Part shown: positions 8,639 to 17,707 of the stretch, in pieces
Numbering within the stretch: position 1 is the first letter of the stretch
How the letters are laid out: each line of letters opens with the position of its first letter
Origin: Halorubrum sp. CBA1229
Lineage (GTDB): Archaea; Halobacteriota; Halobacteria; Halobacteriales; Haloferacaceae
NCBI RefSeq assembly: GCF_003721435.2
Contig: NZ_CP054585.1
Span: forward strand, 1,302,001-1,366,000
Direction of reading: 5' to 3'
DNA length: 64,000 nucleotides
Made by a program: the position numbers and the translations under genes
Notes under the pieces: model-generated
Databases searched by the model: none
The model's input: only the letters and a program-made list of their open reading frames with translations
What the model was told of the DNA's origin: nothing

Positions 8639-9163
8639 TCAGCGCAGGCCGTCGGGCGACCCCAGCGCGCCGCCGAGGGCGTCGCCGTCGCCGCGGAGGC
8701 CGTCGCCGAGCGGCGCGGAGCCCGCGACGTGCGCGGCGACGGCGTCGGCGACCGCGGGGACCGGGTCGTGGGTCTCGACGTACGTCGCCAGCGCGAAGTC
8801 CGCCTCGTCGCCCCCGGTGAGCGCCACCGCCTCGCTGCGCGCAATCTTCCCGTCGAGCCAGTCGCGGACGACGCTCCGCCGGCTCGGCGCGAGCGGACAG
8901 ACGCCCTCGACGCCGCAGCGGTGCAGCGCCTTCGCGCCCGTCATCGGGGCCACGCCGGCCTCGCGGGCGGCGTCGCCGACGCTCCGCCCGGCCGTGTACG
9001 CGTCGACCAGCGTCGCGGTCGCGGCCGGGGTACAGGGGAGGTCGTCCGCGTGCGCCGCGAGGCGGTCGACGAGCGGCGTCTCCGTGTCGTCGGCGACGGC
9101 GACTCCGCGATCGCGCTGGCTCGCGGTCACCTCCAGCCCGTCCGCGATCTCCGACAGCGTCAT
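8639..9163 (-). CDS. haloarchaeal protein of unknown function, helix-turn-helix-like core
   Basis: The protein of 174 residues has a central segment (about residues 58-105) reading as an HTH-like unit, with GRSVGDAAREAGVAPMTGAK resembling a helix-turn-helix and a Cys pair in GVEGVCPLAP. The N-terminus MTLSEIADGLEVTASQRDRG also has an HTH flavour. The tail is Gly/Ala/Asp-rich. I do not know its role; a DNA-binding or tRNA-related function would be guesswork. ATG at 9163 is chosen because residues upstream of it are Arg/Pro-rich. It is divergent from the TFB gene across 163 bases. Confidence 0.7.
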   Translation of the reverse strand: MTLSEIADGLEVTASQRDRGVAVADDTETPLVDRLAAHADDLPCTPAATATLVDAYTAGRSVGDAAREAGVAPMTGAKALHRCGVEGVCPLAPSRRSVVRDWLDGKIARSEAVALTGGDEADFALATYVETHDPVPAVADAVAAHVAGSAPLGDGLRGDGDALGGALGSPDGLR

Positions 9164-9326
9164 GCGAACCGATGGCTCCCTCTGCGAGTTAAAACCACCG
9201 TACTGCGACGGAGTGAGCGGCGCAGTCACCGACCGGTAACCGGTCGGTTCGAGCGCGTCGATCCGGGCGATCACCCTCGAATTCTCCCGGGTTTAAGTAA
9301 GGTATCGGGCCCGAGTTCGACGTGTG

Positions 9327-10337
9327 ATGAGCCGAGCACGCTCTACCCGTGTCCGTTCGCACCGCACCGAGACGACCGACCGCGTCGAGGAGGCGACCGC
9401 CGACGGAGCGTCGACCGCCGAGAGCGAGGCGACCGCGACTGCAGCGGGAGAGGAGACGACGACGGACACGGGCGAGACGACCGCCGTCGACGAGTGTCCC
9501 GAGTGCGGCGGTCGGACCCGCGTCGACGCCGCCGAGCGCGTCTGCGCCGACTGTGGGCTCGTCGTCGAGGCCGACCGGATCGACCACGGCCCGGAGTGGC
9601 GGTCGTTCGACGACGACGACGCGAACCCGAAGCGCACCGGCGCGCCGCTGACGCGCTCCCGGCACGACAGGGGCCTCTCGACGGAGATCGGCCGGTCGAC
9701 CCGCGTGAAGGGGCGCAAGCGCCGGCGGCTCGCGCGGATGCGGACCCAGCACAACCGCGCGCAGATCTCGACGAAGCGCGACCGCAACAAGGTGTACGCC
9801 TACACCGAGATCCGGCGGCTGACCGGCGTGTTGGAGCTCCCCGACAGCGTCCGTGACACGGCCTGCGCGCTGTTCGACTCCGCGCAGGACGAGAGCCTGC
9901 TGCGCGGTCGGTCGCTGGAGGGGTTCGCTGCCGCCTGCGTCTACGTCGCCTGCCGCACCGCCGACGTCGCCCGGACCGTCGGGGAGGTCTGCGGCGAGGC
10001 GAAGGCGACGGAGGACGAGCACCGGGCCGCCTTCGACGCGATGAACCGCGAGCTCGGGCTTCCGATCGGCCCGACCGGTCCGGCGGAGTACCTCCCGCGG
10101 TTCGCGAGCGACCTCGGCTGTGCGGCCGACGTGGAGCGCCGGGCGGGCGAACTCGCGGAGCGCGCCGTGAGCGAGGGGATCGCGAACGGCCGCAACCCGG
10201 TCGGCGTCGCCGCCGCCTGCCTGTACACCGCGGCCCGCGAGCTGGGCGCCGACTGCACGCAGCAGGAAGCCGCCGACGTCGCCGGCGTGACGCCCGTAAC
10301 TGTTCGGCGGACGTACGTGGACCTGACCGAGGAGTGA
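9327..10337 (+). CDS. tfb: transcription initiation factor TFB
   Basis: The 336-residue protein is archaeal TFIIB, which binds the TBP-TATA complex and recruits RNA polymerase. It has a disordered Thr/Glu-rich N-terminal extension of about 55 residues, a zinc ribbon with Cys57, Cys60, Cys73 and Cys76 (CPEC and CADC), a B-reader/linker region with GAPLTRSRHDRGLSTEIG, and two cyclin-like repeats ending in a C-terminal HTH (TQQEAADVAGVTPVTVRRTY). ATG at 9327 is preferred over a GTG three bases upstream. A TATA-like TTTAAGTAA lies about 35 bases upstream. Haloarchaea usually carry several TFB paralogues; which one this is cannot be told from one window. Confidence 0.95.
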   Translation: MSRARSTRVRSHRTETTDRVEEATADGASTAESEATATAAGEETTTDTGETTAVDECPECGGRTRVDAAERVCADCGLVVEADRIDHGPEWRSFDDDDANPKRTGAPLTRSRHDRGLSTEIGRSTRVKGRKRRRLARMRTQHNRAQISTKRDRNKVYAYTEIRRLTGVLELPDSVRDTACALFDSAQDESLLRGRSLEGFAAACVYVACRTADVARTVGEVCGEAKATEDEHRAAFDAMNRELGLPIGPTGPAEYLPRFASDLGCAADVERRAGELAERAVSEGIANGRNPVGVAAACLYTAARELGADCTQQEAADVAGVTPVTVRRTYVDLTEE

Positions 10338-10668
10338 GTCGGGAGCGAAGGAGCCCGGAAAACGACGGTGAAACCGCCGTCCGTGACGTCCCGCCGGACG
10401 GCCGCAACGGCGTCAGCGGGGGATACCGCGGGTCGGAGCCCGCGGCGGGGGCGGACCGACAGCGGCGGGCCGGCGGCAGGGGACCGGCCCTCGGCGTAGG
10501 AGGGGGTGATCGGCGGGCGGAGGGCGTCGCGCCCGGCCGACGGGGCGTCACGCGTTCGGATCGAGGGGTTGGGGAACGTTCTACGTTAGCTGTGTATCGT
10601 CCGGATAAACCGAACAATCCGCGCACGACGAACGAACCGTTCGGCGTCGGCCGCACGCTCCGGAGTCC
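10338..10668. other. intergenic region without a supported gene
   Basis: Between the convergent TFB and CARF-like regulator genes there are 331 bases with no convincing gene. They contain hairpin-forming sequence, for example CCGCGGG at about 10427 pairing with CCCGCGG a few bases on, and a G/C-rich tract, which may help end transcription from both sides. The AT-richer stretch near 10590-10620 has no matching downstream gene in the plus direction. Confidence 0.5.
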
Positions 10669-11514
10669 TCACTCCCCGCCGAGCTTGTGCTGGAATGCGA
10701 AGAAGACGCGGCGACCGGTCTCGGTGAGCCTGACAGTGTCCGAGCGCCCGACGTCCTCCAGTTCGACGTAGCCACGGTCCAAGAGCGGATCGAGGACGTG
10801 CGTCTCCAGCGCGCGGTACTTCGCGGTCCGGCTCTCGCCGGCCTTCCGGAGGAACGACAGGTCGCGCTCGCGTGCCCATTCGATCAGGTTCCACTTGTCC
10901 GTCGTCAGGTGGTCGTCGTCGCGTTCGTGGAGCCTGCCGAGGACCGCGACCTGATCGGTCGTCGGCGCGTCCATGGGATAGATCGGGAGGTCGACCGTCT
11001 CCGCGACGCCCGCCGTGAGCGGCTCCTCGCGCACGTCGTGGCGGTGCGTCTCCGGCTCGACGCTGTACGGGCGCGCGCCGACGATCATGCACGCGATGGC
11101 GACGCCGACCGCGGCGATCCGCGGTCCGGTCGAGACGTTGGCGAACAGCCTGTCGCCGGCGGGCTCGCCGGCGCCGTGTTTCGCGGCGATCGTCGTCGTG
11201 ACGCCGAGCACGTCGTACACGTCGGCGAGCTCGACCGGAAGCGCTCGCACCGAGGCGAACTCGGCGGCCGCCGCCCACGCGTCGCGCTGGTAGTCGGTGA
11301 GCCCGTCGACCTCGACCCGGCTGCCGTCCGGGCCCGCGGCGGCCGCCTCGAAGTCGACGGTGCCTCGAGCGGCGTCGCGGGCGGGCGCGTCGGCCAGCAG
11401 GTAGACCACGTCGGCGCCGTATCTGCGGAGGGGCTCGACGATGCGGTCGCGCTCGTGGCCGAGCGGCGCGACGTGGACGCGCCGTTCGGAAACGCGGGGA
11501 ACCGTCGTGTCCAT
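10669..11514 (-). CDS. CARF-like regulator, HFX_2341/DUF6293 family
   Basis: The 281-residue protein has an N-terminal Rossmann-type domain (about 1-150; VHVAPLGHERDRIVEPLRRY, then VNVSTGPRIAAVG) and a C-terminal winged-helix domain (from about 185; TTDKWNLIEWARERDLSFLR and VRLTETGRRVFFAFQHKL). This matches my recollection of the haloarchaeal HFX_2341 transcriptional regulator family, distantly related to the CARF domain of Csa3 that senses cyclic oligonucleotides. The motif NVSTGPR sits where ligand-binding loops are found. No CRISPR array or cas gene occurs in this window, so the ligand and targets are unknown. Confidence 0.82.
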   Translation of the reverse strand: MDTTVPRVSERRVHVAPLGHERDRIVEPLRRYGADVVYLLADAPARDAARGTVDFEAAAAGPDGSRVEVDGLTDYQRDAWAAAAEFASVRALPVELADVYDVLGVTTTIAAKHGAGEPAGDRLFANVSTGPRIAAVGVAIACMIVGARPYSVEPETHRHDVREEPLTAGVAETVDLPIYPMDAPTTDQVAVLGRLHERDDDHLTTDKWNLIEWARERDLSFLRKAGESRTAKYRALETHVLDPLLDRGYVELEDVGRSDTVRLTETGRRVFFAFQHKLGGE

Positions 11515-11635
11515 ACCACCGTTCTCCGCGGCCGTCGGTTAAAAAGTGCGTCGCGCGGAGGCGGTCCGAACGCCACGGTACGTGGGGACGGATCGCACGA
11601 AAACCGTTAAGCCCGGCTGTCGCCTACGAGCGGGT

Positions 11636-13267
11636 ATGAGCGCTGACCGGTCCGCGTTGCGGCGGGCCATCGAGCGCGGCGAGCGCGACGGCGGCGCGAT
11701 CGAGTTCAAGGAGCGACTGACGCGCGAGGTTCACTTGGCGGAGGGCCGGATGGAGTCGCTCGTGGCGCAGCTCCGCCACCGGGTGCTCTCCGGCGACGGC
11801 GAAGCGACCTACGTCATCGGCGTCACCGACGACGGCGGGCTGGCCGGGATCGCGCCCGAGGCCTTCTCCGAGACGATGGACGTGCTCTCGCTTCTCGCCG
11901 ACGAGGCGGACGCCCACATCGCCGACGTGGAGACGTGGAGCGCCGGCGCGGACGGGAACGGAACGGACGCCGGGCTCGTCGGCCTCGCCACCCTCCGCGA
12001 CGGCGGGATGTTCGAGACGGACGACGACCACCTCGTGATCGGGACGGCCGGCCACGTCGACCACGGGAAGTCGACGCTCGTCGGCACCCTCGTCACCGGC
12101 CGGGCCGACGACGGGCAGGGGGGCACCCGCGGCTTCCTCGACGTCCAGCCCCACGAGGTCGAGCGGGGGCTCTCCGCCGACCTGTCGTACGCCGTCTACG
12201 GGTTCGAGGACGGCGGCGAGGAGCCGGTCCGGATGGACAACCCGCACCGCAAGTCCGACCGTGCGCGGATCGTCGAGGAGGCCGACCGGCTGGTCTCGTT
12301 CGTCGACACGGTCGGCCACGAGCCGTGGCTCCGGACGACGATCCGCGGGCTGGTCGGCCAGAAGCTCGACTACGGGCTCTTAGTCGTCGCCGCCGACGAC
12401 GGCCCGACGAAGACGACCCGAGAACACCTCGGCATCCTGCTGGCGACCGAGCTCCCGACCATCGTCGCGATCACGAAGGCCGACGCCGTGAGCGACGAGC
12501 GGCTCGCCGACGTGGAGCGCGAGGTCGAGTCGATGCTCCGGGACGTCGGCGAGACGCCCCTCCTCGTCGACCGCCACGGGATCGACGCGGCGGTCGCGGA
12601 GGTCGGCGACGGCGTCGTCCCGCTGCTCCGCACCAGCGCGGTGACGAAGGAGGGGCTCGGGACCCTCGACCGGCTGTTCGAGACGCTCCCGAAGCGGGCG
12701 ACCCCGGAGCGCGCGGAGTTCCGGATGTACGTCGACCGGAGCTACAAGGTGACCGGCGTCGGTGCGGTCGCCTCCGGCACCGTCAACTCCGGCACCGTCG
12801 AGGCCGGCGACGAGCTCCTCCTCGGCCCGATGGCCGACGGCTCCTTCCGCGAGGTGGAGGTCAGGTCGATCGAGATGCACTACCACCGGGTCGACAAGGC
12901 GACTGCCGGCCGGATCGTCGGCATCGCGCTGAAGGGCGTCGACGAGGCGGAGATCGAGCGGGGGATGGCCCTGGTGCCCCGCGAGAGCGACCCCGATCCG
13001 GTCCGCGAGTTCGAGGCCGAGGTGATGGTGCTGAACCACCCGACGCGGATCCGAGAGGGGTACGAGCCGGTCGTCCACGTGGAGACCGTCTCCGAGGCGG
13101 CCGTCTTCGCGCCCGAGGGCGGGCGGCTCCTCCCCGGCGACACCGGCCGGACGCGGGTCCGGTTCAAGTTCCGCCCGTATCTCGTCGAGGCGGGCCAACG
13201 GTTCGTCTTCCGGGAGGGGTCGAGCAAGGGCGTGGGGACGATCCGCGACGTGGACTCGGCGGAGTGA
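11636..13267 (+). CDS. GTPBP1-type translational GTPase
   Basis: The protein of 543 residues has an N-terminal domain of about 130 residues, then an EF-Tu-like GTPase core with G1 AGHVDHGKST at 138-147, G3 DTVGHE, G4 TKAD and SAV as a G5-like element, followed by domain 2 (GVGAVASGTVNSGTVEAGDE) and domain 3 (GRTRVRFKFRPYLVEAGQRF). This architecture fits the eukaryotic/archaeal GTPBP1 branch, near elongation factors but with a separate N-terminal domain, thought to act in translation or mRNA handling. ATG at 11636 opens MSADRSALRRAIERGERDGG. It is divergent from the CARF-like regulator. Confidence 0.9.
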   Translation: MSADRSALRRAIERGERDGGAIEFKERLTREVHLAEGRMESLVAQLRHRVLSGDGEATYVIGVTDDGGLAGIAPEAFSETMDVLSLLADEADAHIADVETWSAGADGNGTDAGLVGLATLRDGGMFETDDDHLVIGTAGHVDHGKSTLVGTLVTGRADDGQGGTRGFLDVQPHEVERGLSADLSYAVYGFEDGGEEPVRMDNPHRKSDRARIVEEADRLVSFVDTVGHEPWLRTTIRGLVGQKLDYGLLVVAADDGPTKTTREHLGILLATELPTIVAITKADAVSDERLADVEREVESMLRDVGETPLLVDRHGIDAAVAEVGDGVVPLLRTSAVTKEGLGTLDRLFETLPKRATPERAEFRMYVDRSYKVTGVGAVASGTVNSGTVEAGDELLLGPMADGSFREVEVRSIEMHYHRVDKATAGRIVGIALKGVDEAEIERGMALVPRESDPDPVREFEAEVMVLNHPTRIREGYEPVVHVETVSEAAVFAPEGGRLLPGDTGRTRVRFKFRPYLVEAGQRFVFREGSSKGVGTIRDVDSAE

Positions 13268-13274
13268 ACGCGGT

Positions 13275-13616
13275 TCAGTCCTCGACCGACACGAGCTCCA
13301 TCAGCGGGTAGCCGTCGGTCATCGTCATCCGCGTGCGGACCGTCACGCCCTCGCGTTCGATCCGCATCTCGACGTCCATCAGCGAGCCGGTGAGCTCCGT
13401 GTACCCGTTCTCGTGGTCGATCGCGTCGGCGACGCGGTCGTCGTGGATGTCAACGGTCACCGACTCGCAGAACGGCTGGTTCTCTATCGACTCCGCCATC
13501 GCGGCTTCGAGACTTCGCGTGCTCGACGGGCTGACGGGCGTCCCCGCGAACTGGTGGTACAGGGATCCGAACTTGATCCCGGCCTCGAAACACGCCTGCT
13601 GGGGGTCGGTTGCCAT
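13275..13616 (-). CDS. mptD: archaeal dihydroneopterin aldolase (MptD-like)
   Basis: The 113-residue protein contains the motif CFEAGIKFGSLYHQFAGTPV near its start, which matches the archaeal dihydroneopterin aldolase family, unrelated to bacterial FolB. In methanogens MptD cleaves 7,8-dihydroneopterin to 6-hydroxymethyl-dihydropterin and glycolaldehyde in methanopterin synthesis; in haloarchaea the same step would feed folate. Length fits the family. ATG at 13616 is the natural start (MATDPQQACFEAG). Its stop faces the GTPBP1 stop with seven bases between, so the two converge. The PHP gene upstream is on the same strand with a 23-base gap. Confidence 0.87.
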   Translation of the reverse strand: MATDPQQACFEAGIKFGSLYHQFAGTPVSPSSTRSLEAAMAESIENQPFCESVTVDIHDDRVADAIDHENGYTELTGSLMDVEMRIEREGVTVRTRMTMTDGYPLMELVSVED

Positions 13617-13639
13617 GCCGGCACTCCGGCGGCGCTGGC

Positions 13640-14476
13640 CTAAGGGGCTTCGGAGGGTCCCGACTCCGCGGCGGGCGGGAAGCCGCCGTCGGAGTCGCCG
13701 AGGACCGCCTCGACGGGGAGCGGTTCGATCCCCGCCTCGGCGAGGTACCGCTCCAGCCGGGGCGCCCTGTCGCCGAAATCCTCGGGGTCGTGCGAGTCGG
13801 TGCCGACGACGAACCGGACGCCTCGCTCGCGGAACGCCTCCAGGAACGGCTCGGTCGGGTGGAAGAGGTCGAACTCGCCGCGATCGCCGGCCCGGCCGGC
13901 GTTGATCTCCGGGACCGTCCGGGAGTCGGCGCAGGCGGCCGCCACCCGCTCGCGGTGGGCGTCGGTCGTGAGCCCGCGGAGCGCGGGGTGATTCTCCACG
14001 AGGTCGACGTGCGCGAGCACGTCGAACAGCTCCGATTCGACGAGCGAGACAACCGCGTCGTAGTAGTCGTCGACGAACGCGCGGCGCTCGGCGTCGCTCG
14101 CGTCGGCGAACGACTCGAACGGGAACACCTGCTTCCCGGCGACGTAGTGGACGCTCCCCAGCGCGTAGTCGAAGTCGGCGTCGTCGAGGAACGCCTCGAT
14201 CGCGGGCTCCAGCCCGGGCTCGTAGTCCATCTCGACCGCGTCGTAGAGCGTCAGGTCGGTGCGGTCGGCGGCGAGCGCGAGCGCCTCGCGGCGCCGCTCG
14301 TGCGTGCGGTCGAAGTTGCGGTTCCACAGCAGCCGCTCGTCGCGCCACGCCTCGCTCAGGCTGCAGTGGTCGGCGAAGCCGACGGCGTCGAGCCCCGCCG
14401 CCTCGGCGGCGTCGACCATGAGCGGGATCCCGGAGCCGTCGGAGTAGGACGTGTGCGCGTGGACGTCGGCGGTCAC
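13640..14476 (-). CDS. PHP domain metal-dependent phosphoesterase (histidinol-phosphatase-like)
   Basis: The 278-residue protein starts DVHAHTSYSDGSG with metal ligands His6 and His8, and has FADHCSLSE, HVDLVENHPAL and a late GTDSHDPEDFG, all standard PHP metal-site elements. The family hydrolyses phosphoesters such as histidinol phosphate or nucleotide derivatives; without other his genes nearby I would not call it HisJ firmly. The chosen start is the GTG at 14476, directly before TADVHAHT, since upstream in-frame sequence is Arg-rich. Only 23 bases separate its stop from the MptD-like start, so both may be one transcript. Confidence 0.87.
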   Translation of the reverse strand: MTADVHAHTSYSDGSGIPLMVDAAEAAGLDAVGFADHCSLSEAWRDERLLWNRNFDRTHERRREALALAADRTDLTLYDAVEMDYEPGLEPAIEAFLDDADFDYALGSVHYVAGKQVFPFESFADASDAERRAFVDDYYDAVVSLVESELFDVLAHVDLVENHPALRGLTTDAHRERVAAACADSRTVPEINAGRAGDRGEFDLFHPTEPFLEAFRERGVRFVVGTDSHDPEDFGDRAPRLERYLAEAGIEPLPVEAVLGDSDGGFPPAAESGPSEAP

Positions 14477-14596
14477 GCGTACACGGAGGGGCCGGAGCGG
14501 CCTAAGCCCGTCGCGGGCGCGGGAGACGACGAGCGGCGCGCTCCCCCGTCGCACTCGAACCGAAGCCGTTTGGTTCGGGGGCCGGGATGGGTCCGT

Positions 14597-15931
14597 ATGA
14601 ACACGCTTCGCGTGACGGGCGGCCGGGTGCTCCGTCCGGACGGCGCCGTGACCGAGTCGGACGTGACGGTCGACCGCGACGGGGGGACGGTCCTCGCGGT
14701 GGGCGACGAGACGGGGGGCGTCGCCGACGAGAACGTCCCATCGAGCGCCGACGAGACCCTCGACGCCGAGGGCTCGCTCGTGATCCCCGGGCTCGTCAAC
14801 GCGCACACGCACGTCGCGATGACGCTGCTCCGCGGGTACGCCGACGACAAGCCGCTGGACGCGTGGCTGCGGGAAGACATCTGGCCGGCGGAGGCCGAGC
14901 TGACGCCCGACGATATCGAGGCCGGCGCCGCGCTCGGCGCGCTGGAGATGATCCGCTCCGGGACGACCGCGTTCGCGGACATGTACTTCGCGATGGACCG
15001 GGTGGCCGACGTCGTCGACCGCGCCGGCCTGCGCGCGCGGCTCGGCCACGGCGTCGTGACGGTCGGGAAAGAGGAGGCCGACGCCCGCGCCGACGTCGAG
15101 GAGAGCCTCGCGGTCGCCCGCGAGCTCGACGGCGCCGCCGACGGGCGGATCCGGACCGCGTTCATGCCGCACTCGCTGACCACGGTGGGCGAGGAGCTCC
15201 TGCGCGAAGGGGTCGCCGAGGCGCGGGCGGCGGGCGTCCCGGTCCACCTCCACGCGAACGAGACGACCGACGAGGTCGACCCGATCGTCGACGAGCGCGG
15301 GGAGCGCCCGATCGCGTACGCGGCCGACATCGACGCGCTCGGCCCGGACGACTTCTTCGCGCACGGCGTCCACCTCGACGACGACGAGATCGACCGGCTC
15401 GCCGACGCCGGGACCGCGGTCGTCCACTGCCCGGCCTCGAACATGAAGCTCGCGAGCGGGATGGCCCCCGTCCAGCGGCTCCGCGAGGCGGGCGTCACGG
15501 TCGCGCTCGGCACCGACGGGGCGGCCTCGAACAACGACCTGGACGTCTTCGACGAGATGCGCGACGCCGCCATGCTCGGGAAGCTCGCCGCGGACGACGC
15601 CGCGGCGGTCCCGGCCGAGGCGGTCGTGGAGATGGCGACCGCGGCGGGCGCGGACGCCCTCGGCCTCCCCGGCGGCCGGATCGAGCCGGGCGCGGCCGCC
15701 GACCTCGCCGTCGTCGACCTCGACGCCCCGCATCTCACGCCCGTCCACGACCCCGTCTCCCACCTCGCGTACGCGGCGCGCGGGAGCGACGTCCGGCACA
15801 CGGTCTGTGACGGCGAGGTCCTCATGCGCGACCGCGAGGTCCTGACGCTCGACGCCGACGCGGTTCAGGAGCGCGCCGCCGAGGCCGCCGCCGCCCTCGT
15901 CGCCCGCGTCGACGGCGGCGACGGTTTATAA
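14597..15931 (+). CDS. mtaD: amidohydrolase: 5-methylthioadenosine/S-adenosylhomocysteine deaminase type
   Basis: The 444-residue enzyme belongs to the cytosine/adenosine deaminase-like amidohydrolases. It has metal ligands His70 and His72 in NAHTHVAM, HLHANET, HCPASNMKLASG and the Asp in GTDGAASNNDLD, the order found in MtaD/SsnA/TrzA proteins. MtaD deaminates SAH or methylthioadenosine to the inosyl forms. The adenosylhomocysteinase gene lies one gene downstream on the same strand, so a shared role in clearing S-adenosylhomocysteine is likely by inference. ATG at 14597 follows a divergent promoter region shared with the PHP gene. Confidence 0.9.
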   Translation: MNTLRVTGGRVLRPDGAVTESDVTVDRDGGTVLAVGDETGGVADENVPSSADETLDAEGSLVIPGLVNAHTHVAMTLLRGYADDKPLDAWLREDIWPAEAELTPDDIEAGAALGALEMIRSGTTAFADMYFAMDRVADVVDRAGLRARLGHGVVTVGKEEADARADVEESLAVARELDGAADGRIRTAFMPHSLTTVGEELLREGVAEARAAGVPVHLHANETTDEVDPIVDERGERPIAYAADIDALGPDDFFAHGVHLDDDEIDRLADAGTAVVHCPASNMKLASGMAPVQRLREAGVTVALGTDGAASNNDLDVFDEMRDAAMLGKLAADDAAAVPAEAVVEMATAAGADALGLPGGRIEPGAAADLAVVDLDAPHLTPVHDPVSHLAYAARGSDVRHTVCDGEVLMRDREVLTLDADAVQERAAEAAAALVARVDGGDGL

Positions 15932-16123
15932 ACGAGCGCCGGCGCCGACGCGGCTCGCTCCGCGGAGATCGGTCCGACTCGCCGCCGACGGGTCAAGCGC
16001 GACCGGAGCGCGTCCGAAGCGCGCGCGAGCCGCGAGCCGACCCGAACCGCCGCAAAGACGACCCCGATTCGCGGCGATCAACCGCGCAGTCGCCCCGATC
16101 GACGAAACAGGCGGTAGAGAGCC

Positions 16124-16180
16124 GTTAAGTCGGATAAAATCCGAATTAAACCGGCTTAACCGAACTCCCTTTTTATATGG
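16124..16180 (+). promoter_or_regulatory. promoter with nested inverted repeats upstream of the secreted acidic protein
   Basis: GTTAAGTCGG (16124-16133) is matched by CCGGCTTAAC (16151-16160) with one mismatch as an inverted repeat, and inside it TCGGAT (16130-16135) pairs with ATCCGA (16139-16144) around AAA. A strong TATA box TTTTATATGG follows at 16171-16180, about 26-35 bases before the ATG at 16206, so the transcript has almost no leader. The palindromes sit just upstream of the TATA box, where archaeal BRE and activator or repressor sites lie, and may be an operator. Confidence 0.55.
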
Positions 16181-16205
16181 TAACGGCGGCTGGACTCGAG
16201 TGGAC

Positions 16206-17591
16206 ATGAAAGGACGCACGACAGCAGTTCTGCTGGTCGCGGTCGTCGCGCTCGGCGCGATGGCCGGCGTCGCGGCCGCCGACGGTCACCTCAACGTGAG
16301 CGTCGAGACGGACGACGCGGAACCGACCGTTAATGTGACCGACGAGAACGGCACCGCCGTCGAGAACGCCACCGTGGTCGTGAGCGTCGTCGACGCGGAG
16401 AACGAATCGTACGCGGGAGCGGGCGAGTACGAGACGGACGCGAACGGCACCGTCGATCTCCCCGCCCCCGAGGAGGACGTGACGGTCGAGGTGACCGTCG
16501 CCTCCGGGAACGACACCGCCTCCACGACGGTCGATCTCGAGGCGCCCGACGGCCTCGAGCTCGGCGTTGAGAACACCGATGGCGAGCCCGTCGTCACGGT
16601 CACCGACAACGACACCGCGGTCGAGAACGCCTCCGTGAACGTCACGACCGCCGACGAGAACGCCTCGTACGCCGGAACGGGCGACTACGAGACCGACGCG
16701 AACGGCACCGTCGACCTCCCCGCCGCCGAGGAGGACGTGACGGTGAACGTCACCGCCGAGTACGAGAACGAGAGCGTCACCGAGACGGTCGATCTCGAGG
16801 CGCCGGACGGCCTCGAACTCGACGTTGAGAACACCGACGGCGAGCCCGTCGTCACGGTCACCGACAACGACACCGCGGTCGAGAACGCCTCGGTCGTCGT
16901 CGCGCTCGCCGACGACGCGGACGAGAACGCCTCGTACGCCGGCACGGGCGACTACGAGACCGACGAGAACGGCACCGTCGACCTCCCCGCCGCTGAGGAA
17001 GACGTCACCGTCGAGATCACCGCCGAGTACGAGAACGAGACCGTCTCGACGACGGTCGACCTGACGACCGGTGAGGAGGCCGACGAGGAGCAGCCGTTCG
17101 GCCTGCAGGTCCGGGAGTTCATCGAGAGCCTCGAGGACCGCGAGGGCGGCATCGGCGCCGCCGTCTCGGACTTCGTGACGGAGAACAACCCGGGTAACGC
17201 GCCGGACCATGCGGGCGGCCCCGGCGGCCCGGACGACGCGGACGACGCGGACGACGAGGACGCTGACGCAGAGAACGAGAGCGACGCCCCCGGCAACGCG
17301 CCCGACCACGCCGGTCCTAACGGCGACGACGGCGAGCGCGGCCCGCCGGACCACGCCGGTCCTGACGGCGACGACGACGCGGATGATGAGGACGCGGAAG
17401 AGGACGACGCAGAAGAGGACGACGCGGAAGAGGACGACGCAGAAGAGGATGACGCGGACGATGAGGACGCGGAAGAAGATGACGCCGAAGAAGATGACGA
17501 GGAGGACGAAGATGACGAGGAGGACGAAGATGACGAAGACGACGGCGAGCGCGGCCCGCCGGACCACGCGGGCGGCCCCGGCGGTAACTGA
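16206..17591 (+). CDS. secreted, heavily N-glycosylated-looking Ig-like repeat protein with acidic C-terminal tail
   Basis: The 461-residue protein has an N-terminal signal peptide (VLLVAVVALGAMAGVAAADG) with likely cleavage near residue 25. Then come three similar beta-sandwich modules of about 86 residues, each with VTDNDTAVENA (or DENGTAVENA) and ANGTVDLPA, like carboxypeptidase-regulatory or Big-type Ig folds. Many NxS/T sequons suggest dense N-glycosylation, usual for haloarchaeal surface proteins. After residue 310 there is a linker with four copies of PPDHAG or APDHAG and a tail of EEDDA repeats reading almost only Asp/Glu. There is no sorting signal or C-terminal membrane anchor that I can see. 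Function unknown; cell-surface or released, possibly cation-binding. Confidence 0.8.
   Translation: MKGRTTAVLLVAVVALGAMAGVAAADGHLNVSVETDDAEPTVNVTDENGTAVENATVVVSVVDAENESYAGAGEYETDANGTVDLPAPEEDVTVEVTVASGNDTASTTVDLEAPDGLELGVENTDGEPVVTVTDNDTAVENASVNVTTADENASYAGTGDYETDANGTVDLPAAEEDVTVNVTAEYENESVTETVDLEAPDGLELDVENTDGEPVVTVTDNDTAVENASVVVALADDADENASYAGTGDYETDENGTVDLPAAEEDVTVEITAEYENETVSTTVDLTTGEEADEEQPFGLQVREFIESLEDREGGIGAAVSDFVTENNPGNAPDHAGGPGGPDDADDADDEDADAENESDAPGNAPDHAGPNGDDGERGPPDHAGPDGDDDADDEDAEEDDAEEDDAEEDDAEEDDADDEDAEEDDAEEDDEEDEDDEEDEDDEDDGERGPPDHAGGPGGN
16566..16891 (+). repeat. near-identical 68-base direct repeat inside the secreted repeat protein
   Basis: Bases 16566-16633 and 16824-16891 are identical except for one silent change (GAT versus GAC), while flanking parts of the two modules differ more. 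The 258-base spacing equals 86 codons, one module. Such high DNA identity between protein modules points to recent duplication or gene conversion. A second repetitive tract of 15-base units coding for EEDDA lies at about 17391-17470. Confidence 0.85.
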
Positions 17592-17707
17592 CGACGCGGT
17601 CCGCCGGTCGGTTCGGTGACGCGAGCGGCGGTCGACGACTGAACCGCTTTTTCTGAGCGTAATCCGGTGTCGGCAGGGTTTAGTGCGCCGTGAGCGAACC
17701 GACTGGT

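Noticed and set aside
13640-15799. 719-codon minus-strand frame covering mtaD and the PHP gene
   Set aside because: Only its last part is a real gene (PHP protein from GTG 14476); the rest mirrors mtaD.
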